From an uncultured Desulfobacterales bacterium (lineage in GTDB: Bacteria; Desulfobacterota; Desulfobacteria; Desulfobacterales; JAFDCJ01), in the NCBI GenBank assembly GCA_945787595.1, contig CALZJV010000217.1, forward strand, positions 1 through 14,801: a stretch of DNA of 14,801 nt. The letters run 5' to 3'. A program made the translations under genes and the position numbers. Numbering within the stretch: position 1 is the stretch's first letter; each line of letters starts with the position of its first letter. Shown here in pieces: positions 7,105-14,358 of this stretch. The notes below the pieces were generated by a model that saw nothing but the letters and a program-made list of their open reading frames with translations, searched no databases and was not told the DNA's origin.

Positions 7105-7538
7105 ATGGCGGAATATGATTCCTTTGACCTCGAGACCGGTCGACTCAGGGAATCCACATTGAAAGACTGCTGTTCTGTGCCGACCACCACATTCCCGTCA
7201 CCTACACACCGGGTATGATGTCCGACGCCACCGGGCCGGTCACCCTAGCAGGCGCGTTGGCGCTGGGCAATGCCGAAGCGTTGAGCGGCCTTGTCATGCA
7301 TCAGCTTCGATCAAAAGGTGCCCCCATCTTTCCAGGCATCGGTATGGCCGTAATGGACATGGCCAGGGTCACATGTATTTACGGCTGTCCCGAATATCGC
7401 CTGATTCTTTCGGCCTGTGCCGATTTGTACCGCCATTATCGAGTCCCCATGTGGGGCACCGCCGGAGTCACAGATGCCAATTGCCTGGTAGTGGTGGAGA
7501 TGATAGGGACCCAGGGGTCCTTTCTTGACACCTGTTGA
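7105..7538 (+). pseudogene. eroded MttB superfamily gene remnant
   Basis: Three pieces align colinearly with the intact gene at 5595-7064. First, about 7111-7160 (EYDSFDLETGRLRES, matching residues 109-120). Second, about 7161-7485 in another frame (LLFCADHHIPVTYTPGMM through WGTAGVTDANCL, matching about 223-329). Third, about 7486-7534 (VVEMIGTQGSFLDT, matching about 397-410), then a stop. Roughly 100 residues plus the frame are lost at the first junction and about 70 residues in frame at the second. Third-position differences from the intact gene are many, so the duplication is not recent. An ATG at 7215 opens a 107-residue frame, but no complete enzyme can be made. The 3' end overlaps the promoter of the next regulator. 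Confidence 0.88.
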
Positions 7539-7553
7539 TATATTAACTAATAT
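7525..7553 (+). promoter_or_regulatory. promoter with operator-like palindrome for second GntR gene
   Basis: -35 TTGACA (7525-7530), a 17-bp spacer and -10 TAATAT (7548-7553) form a near-consensus promoter about 96 bp before the ATG at 7649. The 14-bp palindrome-like ATATTAAC-TAATAT (7540-7553) overlaps the -10, resembling the TATTAA/TTAATA palindromes at 4630-4642 and near 12023-12048. The promoter lies inside the decayed end of the MttB remnant, so the regulator appears to have its own transcription. Confidence 0.6.
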
Positions 7554-7648
7554 TTTGCTTCCATATTACGACAGGCGAAATATCGTGATTAATTTGCTTG
7601 GACTGCCGTTGAATTTTGGACATACGGAGAATTGGACTTACCATCCGC

Positions 7649-8284
7649 ATGAACGATAAAGAAAAAACCTATCACGAGATCCGCGAAGGGATCATCACCA
7701 ATCGGATCCAACCAGGCGAGCGCCTGAACGAAAAAGATCTTATGGATGCCTATGACATTGGGCGCACGCCGTTGCGGGAGATATTTCTGCAACTGCGCGA
7801 AGAGGGACTGATCGAAATCATTCCCAAAGTGGGCACCCATGTGACACGGGTCGAGATTCAGGAGATTCGGAACGTGATTGAAGTGCGCCGCTGGATGGAG
7901 CAATTGGTGGGGCGCCTGGCGGCCGAACGCATCACCGCCGAACAGTTGTCCGAGCTGAAAGGCATCATCGATGCGGTGGATCGCCTGGCGCTGGATGATC
8001 GGGCCGAAGTGGACGCCCTCAACCGCTACGATGTCCGTTTTCACAACATCCTCTACCAAGCCACCGACAACCAGGTTTTACAGGAGATATTGCCCCGGCT
8101 CACGAGCAAAATGGCCCGTTTCTGGTACTATATCGGTTTTCAGGCCACTGAATTCCTTGGCCATTTCGATGACCTTCGGGGGCTGTTGAGCGCCCTTGAG
8201 AAACGGGATGCGGCCGGCGTCCAGCGAGCCCTGGACATCCACCTGGACCACTTTGTAACGAAAGTGAAACAGCAGATCCTCTGA
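7649..8284 (+). CDS. GntR family transcriptional regulator, FadR/FCD subfamily (second copy)
   Basis: This is a 211-residue protein from ATG 7649. I prefer this start over TTG at 7616 because its N-terminus then aligns residue for residue with the paralogue at 4950-5582. It has a winged helix-turn-helix at about residues 5-66 (QPGERLNEKDLMDAYDIGRTP) and an FCD domain at about 70-205, with likely metal ligands D128, H132, H172 and H198. A GntR/FCD protein usually represses nearby catabolic genes until an effector binds. Here it could control the adjacent MttB locus, the converging molybdoenzyme/MttB set, or the divergent promoter near 12030; the sequence does not decide between them. The next gene (8365-10425) points toward it, so they are not co-transcribed. 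Confidence 0.9.
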   Translation: MNDKEKTYHEIREGIITNRIQPGERLNEKDLMDAYDIGRTPLREIFLQLREEGLIEIIPKVGTHVTRVEIQEIRNVIEVRRWMEQLVGRLAAERITAEQLSELKGIIDAVDRLALDDRAEVDALNRYDVRFHNILYQATDNQVLQEILPRLTSKMARFWYYIGFQATEFLGHFDDLRGLLSALEKRDAAGVQRALDIHLDHFVTKVKQQIL

Positions 8285-8364
8285 TCGCCCTTGGTGGTGT
8301 CAGAAGTGGCCCGGGCTCTTTTTGAAGGAAGAACTTCTAAATCCGGCCATCCAGCGAGTGTGTG

Positions 8365-10425
8365 TTAAACCAGCTTTACCACCCGTGCCGCTACCCGCTT
8401 CATGTTGGGATAGCCGCTGATGGGATCCAGATCCCGATCATCGGTGAGCCGATTGACATTGGCTTCATCCCAACCATGCCCGATCTGGATAACGCCACGA
8501 AGGATATCGTCGTCAGTCATGGTCTCGGCCTCCAGTTCGATGGACCCGATTTCGGTTTCCACACGGACGCGGTCCCCGTTTCCAATGCCCAGTTGCGCGG
8601 CATCGCTTGCGTTGATTTCCAGCAACGGTTTCTTGACCCGGCAGAGGCGGGGGATGTTGCGAAATCGGGAGTGATAATAGAGCGCATGGCGGGCACCGGT
8701 AATCAGCAGGAGCGGATAGGCGGAATGCACCGCCGTTACGTTTTCGGGGGGTATATAGATCGGCAGAGCCGGATGTCCCAATTCAGCCAGATCGGCTGAA
8801 ACAAATTCGAACCGGCCTGAAGCGGTAGGCAAAGGTTGCCGACGGAATTTGGTGAAAGCTTTCGGTGCGTAGACAATCCCCTGGGGCGTGTCCTGAAGGG
8901 TTTCCAAGGCAATACCCGACGGTTTCAGCAACCAGCGGTTGACGGCGGTTTCATCCTTCCAGGGAAAATAGGCTTCCCCGATCCCGGTGCGGTGGGCCAG
9001 TTCGTGCCAGAAGGCGTATTCGCACTCAGTGCCATCCACCCGGGCCACCCTGTTGGCCAGGGCCACTGTTTGGCGGTGCGCGTAAAGATGCAGTTCCGAA
9101 CGTTCCAGAAAACTTGCAGCCGGGAGCACATAGTGGGCCCGGCGTGCCGTTGCGGTCATGAAAAGATCCCTTACCACCAGCAGATCCAGTCGGTCAAGGG
9201 CCCGCTCGACCTTGCCTGTATTGGGATTGGTGAGCACCGGGTTGGCGCCTGTGACGATCAGCCCGCGCAGGGGGTAAGCGCCCCGGTCCATCATGACATC
9301 CATGGCCGACAGAGAATGACACTGCTTGCGAAAGTTGTACAGGGCGGGAAACCGGCTTCGGCCGATGGGGTCGAGGTCTTCGAGGGGCAGCGTGTGGTAA
9401 AGAGGCAGTTCGGACTGGACCATTGATTCGGGCCAAAAATCACCGCCGGGTCGGTCCAAGGCGCCGCAGAGACCACCCAGAGCGGCGATGACACGGATGG
9501 TATTGACACCGTTTGTCTGGTGTTCCAGTGAGATTCCGGGATAATTCGTCACCCGAGGGCGTGCGGTTGCAAACATGTCGCCCAACTCCTGTACCGCTTC
9601 CTTTGAAAGGCCGGTTTGGCCGGTCACGAAATCTGAGGTGAAGGGCTGGCAATAGGCGGAGAGCTCCTCGAAGCCGAGGGTATGGTTGGCCACAAATTTA
9701 TGGTCATAGCTGTTATTGCGGATCACCTGCCGGATGATCCCCCAGGCCAGGGCCGCATCGGTGCCGGGTTGAATCTGGAGAAAACGGTGCGCCTTACGGG
9801 CGGCGGCCGTTCGCCGAGGATCGATCACCACCAGACGGGCCCCTTTTTTCAGTGCACGGTTGATGGCCCACATATAGGGCGGGTGGGAGTGGTCCGGATT
9901 GGCGCCCCACAAGACGATGAGGCGGGCACGGGCAAAATCCGGGCAGGGGTTGTAGTACCCCTGGGTCATGCGGTATGCCAGATAACGGGAAACCCAGCAG
10001 ACCGATTCGGCCGAGAAATAGTTGGGTGAGCCGAAGGCATGAATAAAGCGGCGCGCGTAATTTTCCTGCTGCTGGAAACCGATGGCCTCTCCGGTCCACA
10101 CCCCCATTGACCTCGCCCCGTGGTTGTGCTTGATGCCCCCCATGGCCCCGGTAATTTGCGCCATGGCCTCGGAGTAAGAGATCGGTTCAAACGAACCGGA
10201 GGCGCACCGTTTCAAGGGTGTCACGAGCCGGTCGGGATGGTACAGCAAATCAACGGCAGCCGAGGCTTTGGGGCACAGTCGGCCGTGGCTTTCCACATCA
10301 CCGGTGAGCCCCGTGATCTTCGTGATGCGGCCGTCTCGGATATGGCAGTTGATACCGCAGCGCATGTCGCACTGACGGCACAAGGTGGGCACGACCCCAT
10401 TTTCGATAACGGTGTGTACGGCCAT
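8365..10425 (-). CDS. molybdopterin-dependent oxidoreductase with [4Fe-4S] cluster (DMSO reductase superfamily)
   Basis: This 686-residue protein has a complete domain order. An N-terminal iron-sulfur motif C16-x2-C19-x3-C23-x27-C51 is followed by the molybdopterin domains (VLWGANPDHSHPP, VVIDPRRTAAARKAHRFLQIQPGTDAAL, NYPGISLEHQTNGV, GLIVTGANPVLTNPN), and a C-terminal molydopterin-dinucleotide-binding domain follows (about 560-686: LLITGARHALYYHSRFRNIP, INASDAAQLGIGNGDRV). C143 in ESVCWVSR is the likely molybdenum or tungsten ligand. There is no Tat or other signal peptide, so it should be cytoplasmic. ATG at 10425 has a GGGGGA site. It lies 175 bp downstream of a broken MttB-family gene on the same strand, and no electron-transfer subunit is adjacent. 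The reaction is unknown; oxidation of a demethylation product is possible but speculative. Relatives include thiosulfate/polysulfide reductase-like and acetylene-hydratase-like proteins. Confidence 0.9.
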   Translation of the reverse strand: MAVHTVIENGVVPTLCRQCDMRCGINCHIRDGRITKITGLTGDVESHGRLCPKASAAVDLLYHPDRLVTPLKRCASGSFEPISYSEAMAQITGAMGGIKHNHGARSMGVWTGEAIGFQQQENYARRFIHAFGSPNYFSAESVCWVSRYLAYRMTQGYYNPCPDFARARLIVLWGANPDHSHPPYMWAINRALKKGARLVVIDPRRTAAARKAHRFLQIQPGTDAALAWGIIRQVIRNNSYDHKFVANHTLGFEELSAYCQPFTSDFVTGQTGLSKEAVQELGDMFATARPRVTNYPGISLEHQTNGVNTIRVIAALGGLCGALDRPGGDFWPESMVQSELPLYHTLPLEDLDPIGRSRFPALYNFRKQCHSLSAMDVMMDRGAYPLRGLIVTGANPVLTNPNTGKVERALDRLDLLVVRDLFMTATARRAHYVLPAASFLERSELHLYAHRQTVALANRVARVDGTECEYAFWHELAHRTGIGEAYFPWKDETAVNRWLLKPSGIALETLQDTPQGIVYAPKAFTKFRRQPLPTASGRFEFVSADLAELGHPALPIYIPPENVTAVHSAYPLLLITGARHALYYHSRFRNIPRLCRVKKPLLEINASDAAQLGIGNGDRVRVETEIGSIELEAETMTDDDILRGVIQIGHGWDEANVNRLTDDRDLDPISGYPNMKRVAARVVKLV

Positions 10426-10491
10426 TGATCCCCCGCGTTTAAATCGGCTTCATAGTATTCAAAGGAAAATACCTTCCTTCAAAATTCTGCG

Positions 10492-10544
10492 GTTCCTTGT
10501 TCTGCGAATCGATATTCAAGGGCCTGCGATTCAGCATAAGGAAC
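10492..10544 (-). repeat. intercistronic inverted repeat / stem-loop
   Basis: Arm GTTCCTTGTTCTGCGAATC (10492-10510) pairs with GATTCAGCATAAGGAAC (10528-10544) through three blocks of 7, 3 and 5 bp separated by small bulges, with a 17-nt loop. It sits in the 175-bp gap between the broken MttB-family gene and the molybdoenzyme gene, both on the minus strand. There is no clear T-run after it, so it is more likely an RNA processing or stability element than a terminator. Confidence 0.5.
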
Positions 10545-10600
10545 AGTTTTAAGACCGTGCATCGGTTCACAATTCATTTCACCGGCTTTGCCTGAGGCCG

Positions 10601-11993
10601 TTAATTGCCAAAGCTGACTCCTTCCAAATCTTTTTCGGCCCGGGCGTAGATGGCGTCGATGCGCTGCTTTTTTTCGTCGTGCAACCGCCTGACCGGATGG
10701 GTGCGCAGCAGATCGCGCGCTTTTTCCACTGCCCGTCTGTCCAGATCGGGAGCGCCCGCTTCGATCCAGGCATCCGGATGGTTCCGGTCGGACAACTGCG
10801 GCAGCCAGTGCTCCTGCCTGAGACGGCGGGCGGTTTCTTTCTGGGCCAGAAAATGGCCTCCCGGGCCCACCCGGGAGATGACATCCAGACCGATCTGATC
10901 CGGGCCGATCTCAAACCCGCGTACCATGCGCTTGACCCAGCTGATCAGTTCCGCCCCCATCACAATGCCGGCCGGCGATCCAATGAGACCCTGACCGAGA
11001 TATCCCACGTCGTGAACCAGGTTGCAGCCGTCCATCGCCCCACACGGGCAGTTCATAAAAGTGATACAGATCGCAGCAGGCCGAATGGGTCAGGCGTTCA
11101 TCCGGGCTGCCGTATACGGTGGTGCCCCTGTGCATGTCCATGGGTGTGGCGCTGAAACCGGAAATCATGGGTGCCCCTTTGCATCTGAGCTGGTGGATCA
11201 CCAGACCGCTCAGGGCTTCCGCATTGGCGGTGGCAATGGCCCCGGCCAGGGTCACCGGGCCGGTGGCGCCTGACATGAGTGCCGGCACGTAATTGAGGGG
11301 GATGCCGTTGTCGGCGCAGCAGAGCAGCTTGTCAACGGCCCCTGCCGAGTGGACCAGCGGACTCATCGGTTCGGCATAATGAATCAGAAAGGGGTTTTCA
11401 CGCAGCCGGTCCTGCCCGCCGGCCGCTACGGCCGCCATGGCGATGATGTATTCCAGATCCTGGCGAGCGGCTGCGGTGAAGTAGACAGGCTTGGGCGAGT
11501 GGGTGATCAGCGCCTTGAATTCGGCGATAAACGCCAGGTTGCCGGGTACATCCTGGGGGAAGGCATGGGAAGCGATAAAATCGATTTCCTCCAGGGCATC
11601 GGCCACCACGGCGGCATCGATCACGTCCTGCAGGCACGCCGGCCGCAATCGGCCGGTTTCCATGTCGCACGTATGGAGCAAATCGGTTCCCAGTCCGTAG
11701 TGCACTAGGCGGCCTTCAAGACGCATGGCTTCTCGGCCTTCGCGGTCGTAAATCGTCACCGACGATGGGGCACTGCGGATGGCCATTTCCACCAGTGCGG
11801 CCGGTATGCGCACCAGTTGGTCCGGATCGAGCCGGCAGCCCGCATCCGCCAGCATCCTGCGTGCTTCATCGTGGAGTACCCGGACACCCACGGTGTCGAG
11901 TAGCTCCAGCGTTGCCTGATGCAGTGTCCGGATCTGCGGTTGGGTCAACAGACAGTACCGTGGCCGGCACAGGGTTTCGGGGCTATCAGCCAT
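10601..11993 (-). pseudogene. MttB superfamily gene broken by a ~77-nt deletion and frameshift
   Basis: From ATG 11993 (AAGGAA site; TTG at 12020 is the other option) the first 319 residues align without a gap to the intact MttB-family protein at 5595-7064, up to LPVWG. At 11033-11042 homology jumps to another frame at AMDGCNLVHDVGYLGQGLIG and continues to the natural end at 10601. Compared with the intact copy, residues 320-344 are missing, and counting bases at the junction gives about 77 nt lost, which also shifts the frame. Read in one frame, the protein would end in about 40 unrelated residues. Apart from this junction both halves look well conserved, so either the loss is recent or the assembly is wrong here. 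Its promoter is shared divergently with the corrinoid/MtmB-like pair at 12094. Confidence 0.88.
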
Positions 11994-12009
11994 TTTTTTC
12001 CTTTTTTTA

Positions 12010-12055
12010 TTGACAAGCAAAATTAATATATATAAGCATATATATTAATTGTCAA
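12010..12055. promoter_or_regulatory. overlapping divergent promoters with large AT-rich palindrome
   Basis: The perfect inverted repeat TTAATATATAT (12023-12033) / ATATATATTAA (12038-12048) with a 4-bp centre is flanked by TTGACAA on the left (12010-12016) and TTGTCAA on the right (12049-12055). On the minus strand, -35 TTGACA (12055-12050), 17 bp and -10 TATATA (12032-12027) give a good promoter for the gene starting at 11993. On the plus strand, TTGACA (12010-12015) with TATAAG (12031-12036, 15-bp spacer) could serve the gene at 12094. The two promoters overlap within the palindrome, so one bound regulator could silence both. The two ATTAAT cores lie 22 bp apart, close to the 23-bp spacing seen near 4824-4860. 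Confidence 0.6.
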
Positions 12056-12093
12056 CGCTAAAATTTGCATACATCCACTGACAGGAGAATTTT

Positions 12094-12750
12094 ATGAGTA
12101 CGATACTGGAAGAAATCATCCGCGCCACCGTCGATGGAGACGAGGAAAAAACCGTTGCGTTGGCTCGTCAGGCCATGGCAGACGGTATGGAGCCGTTTGA
12201 TGTCATTCAAAACGGCTATGCACGCGGTATGGAGATTGTCGGCGAAAAATTCGCCACGTTGGAGTATTTTCTGCCCGAAGTGATGTTGGCCGCCGATGCC
12301 TTGACCGCCGCCATCGACTACCTCAAGCCCTATCTCAAGGATCGCGGGGAGCAAAGCTCCCGGGGGACCATCGTCATTGCCACCATCCAGGGGGATCTGC
12401 ACGATCTGGGGAAAAACATCATCAAAATCATGCTGAAAGCGGCCGGTTTTTCCGTGCATGACCTGGGTGCGGACGTGGCGGTGCGGGATCTGATCGACAA
12501 AGCCGAAGCGGTTCAGGCGGACATCATCGCCGCTTCGGCAATCCTGACCACCACCATGAACCACATGCCCGACATCGACGGTATTTTAAAAGAGCTGGGC
12601 ATCCGTGACCGCTACATGATCATGCTGGGCGGTGCGCCGGTGATCCCCCGGTGGGCTAAAGAGGCCGGGGCAGACGGTTACGGTGAAGACGCATTAGAGG
12701 CCGTTGAGATGGCACGCCGATTGATGCAGAAAAAACGAGGAGGTGAATAG
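12094..12750 (+). CDS. methyltransferase cognate corrinoid protein (second copy)
   Basis: This 218-residue protein has a helical cap domain (about 1-88, with GEKFATLEYFLPEVMLAADAL) followed by a cobalamin-binding domain with D101-L-H103-D-L-G106, where H103 is the expected lower cobalt ligand, then AASAILTTT (146-154) and GGAPV (179-183). It carries the methyl group from the neighbouring methyltransferase on corrinoid cobalt. ATG at 12094 has an AGGAG site. The MtmB-like gene starts 2 bp after its TAG stop, and the ribosome site of that gene (GGAGGTG) lies within the last codons of this one, so the two are translationally coupled and almost surely work together. It is paralogous to the protein at 3971-4600, but carries an extra GEQSSRG-type linker before the cobalamin domain. 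Confidence 0.93.
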   Translation: MSTILEEIIRATVDGDEEKTVALARQAMADGMEPFDVIQNGYARGMEIVGEKFATLEYFLPEVMLAADALTAAIDYLKPYLKDRGEQSSRGTIVIATIQGDLHDLGKNIIKIMLKAAGFSVHDLGADVAVRDLIDKAEAVQADIIAASAILTTTMNHMPDIDGILKELGIRDRYMIMLGGAPVIPRWAKEAGADGYGEDALEAVEMARRLMQKKRGGE

Positions 12751-12752
12751 TC

Positions 12753-14132
12753 ATGCTTGGATTCTGGGAGGTCATGGATCGTTGTGACAGGGGACCGCTT
12801 CACAAGGAGAAACAATATGACATGCAGCTTGCCCGGGCGGCGCGGAAACAGGCCGTGGCGTTCGACATTCGTTTCGACCCCCAATCGGTAATCCCCGACG
12901 ACGATGATCTGGCGGATCGTCTTTACCAGGCCGCTCTGGTTTTTTTTGTGGAAAACGGGGTTTACTGCCGGGACACGGGCCGCATGGTGCGCTTTTCCCG
13001 CCGGGAGGTGGAGGAAGCGGTGAAAAATGCGCCCCGCAGTATTACTTACGGCCAGGGACGGGACACGGCCGTGATGACCTCCCGGAAGGTGGAAGACGCC
13101 AAACCGCCCTTTATCACCATGACACCGGTGGGCACACCCGTCGCCGAAGAGCGCTTCGTGGCCATGGTGCAAAGCTTTGCCCAGGAACCCCTGGCCCAGA
13201 CCTTTTCCAGCGCTTTCAGTCAGACCGTCAACGGCCGAGTCATCAAGGCCGGTTCGCCCCAGGAGACCGAGGCGGCCATCTGGAACGTCGTCAAACTGCG
13301 GGAAGCGGCCCGTCTCGCCGGTCGACCGACCATCGGCATCCACAACCTGGTTACCAATGCCGAGGCCACGGACGCCACTCTGGCTGCCATACAACCGGCC
13401 TATGGCGTGCTGCCCAACGACGGTCTGGGCATCGCCGCTATTTCCGAGTTGAAGGTGGATTATGAGCGGTTGAAGAAAGTGGTGTTCTGCCGTCACAGCG
13501 GCCACAACATATACGGCCTTTACGGCCCACTGATGGGGGGCTTTGCCGGCGGTGTCGAAACGACGGCCATCGTCCATGTGGCCCATCACTTTTTAGGCCT
13601 GCTGATATACGGGGCCCAGTGGCACTGTGGATTTCCCCTGCACCTGCACTACGGGTGCAACAGTTCGCGGGACCTGTTGTGGCTCATAGCCGTTACTTCC
13701 CAGGCCCTCAGCCGCAACACCCGTACGCCGATCTCGGTCAGCCCCTTTTCGGCTGCCGGCCCCTGCACCGACATGGTGGTCCAGGAGATGTGCGCCATTT
13801 CCATTGCGGCAACCGTTTCGGGAGCCAACCTGCTGGCCTGTGCGCCGGCTCGGAACCGGCATCCGGAGCGGGGCACCGGCATGGAGGCGCGCATCTGCGC
13901 CGAAGCCGGCCACCTGGCGGCCCGGCAGGGTTTGACCCGTGCTGAAGCGAACCGGGTGGTGACCTCGCTTCTGTCCCTTTACGAAGAGAAATTGGCCGAT
14001 GCGCCTCTGGGTCTGTGCTTTACCGAGTGCTACGATCTGGATCGGCTGCAGCCTACCCGGGAATATGTGGATCTGTACGATAGCTTCAAAGCGCAGGTCG
14101 GCGACATGGGATTGGATTATTCCTTGTTGTAG
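12753..14132 (+). CDS. MtmB-like methyltransferase, non-pyrrolysine type (second copy)
   Basis: This 459-residue protein is colinear with archaeal monomethylamine methyltransferase MtmB. Blocks include ADRLYQAALVFFVENGVYCRDTGR (54-77), AGRP (189-192), GLYGPLMGGFAGGVETT, HLHYGCNSSRDLL, SAAGPCTDM, GTGMEARICAEAGH and the terminal FTECYDLDRLQPTREYVDLYD. Where MtmB has AGRPGMGV followed by pyrrolysine 202, this protein reads AGRP-TIGI followed by H197. No internal amber codon exists. The active-site residue that normally activates the methylamine is thus replaced, and the true substrate is open. It is translationally coupled to the corrinoid-protein gene at 12094-12750, its likely partner. The similar gene at 2434-3816 has valine at the same site, so the two probably act on different substrates or by different chemistry. 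Confidence 0.87.
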   Translation: MLGFWEVMDRCDRGPLHKEKQYDMQLARAARKQAVAFDIRFDPQSVIPDDDDLADRLYQAALVFFVENGVYCRDTGRMVRFSRREVEEAVKNAPRSITYGQGRDTAVMTSRKVEDAKPPFITMTPVGTPVAEERFVAMVQSFAQEPLAQTFSSAFSQTVNGRVIKAGSPQETEAAIWNVVKLREAARLAGRPTIGIHNLVTNAEATDATLAAIQPAYGVLPNDGLGIAAISELKVDYERLKKVVFCRHSGHNIYGLYGPLMGGFAGGVETTAIVHVAHHFLGLLIYGAQWHCGFPLHLHYGCNSSRDLLWLIAVTSQALSRNTRTPISVSPFSAAGPCTDMVVQEMCAISIAATVSGANLLACAPARNRHPERGTGMEARICAEAGHLAARQGLTRAEANRVVTSLLSLYEEKLADAPLGLCFTECYDLDRLQPTREYVDLYDSFKAQVGDMGLDYSLL

Positions 14133-14250
14133 GGTTCGGGGCGAAGCTCCATAAGCGCGAATTTGTTTTTCCATGAGGCACTGACAAACTGAACATCGAA
14201 TGTTTGGCCTTCATCTTTGAAAACAAGCCTGTATAGCATAAATACAACGC

Positions 14251-14262
14251 GTAAATATTTAC
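14251..14262. repeat. 12-bp perfect palindrome GTAAATATTTAC
   Basis: A perfect palindrome stands in the 226-bp gap between two converging genes. It is AT-rich like the other candidate operators but has a different core (AAATATTT rather than TATTAA). No promoter is evident beside it, so its role is unknown. Confidence 0.35.
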
Positions 14263-14358
14263 AAATAACTTGGCACTTATGGGCCTAGCCTCGTCTGTTC
14301 AGGCGGGATAAACTTCCACCGCTTACCGCGATTCCCCGGCGAGGCGTTCAATTTCGTG

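Noticed and set aside
7616..7648. TTG start extending the second GntR protein by 11 residues
   Set aside because: The paralogue at 4950 begins where the ATG at 7649 does, and there is no ribosome site before the TTG.
8365..10425. Naming the molybdoenzyme acetylene hydratase
   Set aside because: Cys spacing and a CxxCD motif are similar, but these are shared widely in the superfamily and no specific active-site pattern could be confirmed by eye.
12748..12750. TAG at the end of the corrinoid protein as a pyrrolysine codon
   Set aside because: The protein is already complete by family length, and the next gene starts 2 bp later with its own strong ribosome site, so this is a normal stop.
12678..13589. 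303-codon open frame on the minus strand
   Set aside because: It overlaps the well-supported MtmB-like gene on the other strand and is explained by that gene's GC-rich third positions.
14138..14150. GGGGC-gaa-GCTCC hairpin as terminator of the MtmB-like gene
   Set aside because: The stem is only 5 bp with a G-U pair, and the following T-run is distant and interrupted.
14130..14220. Readthrough of the TAG ending the MtmB-like gene
   Set aside because: Readthrough would add only about 20 residues of no family similarity, and the gene already has full MtmB length.
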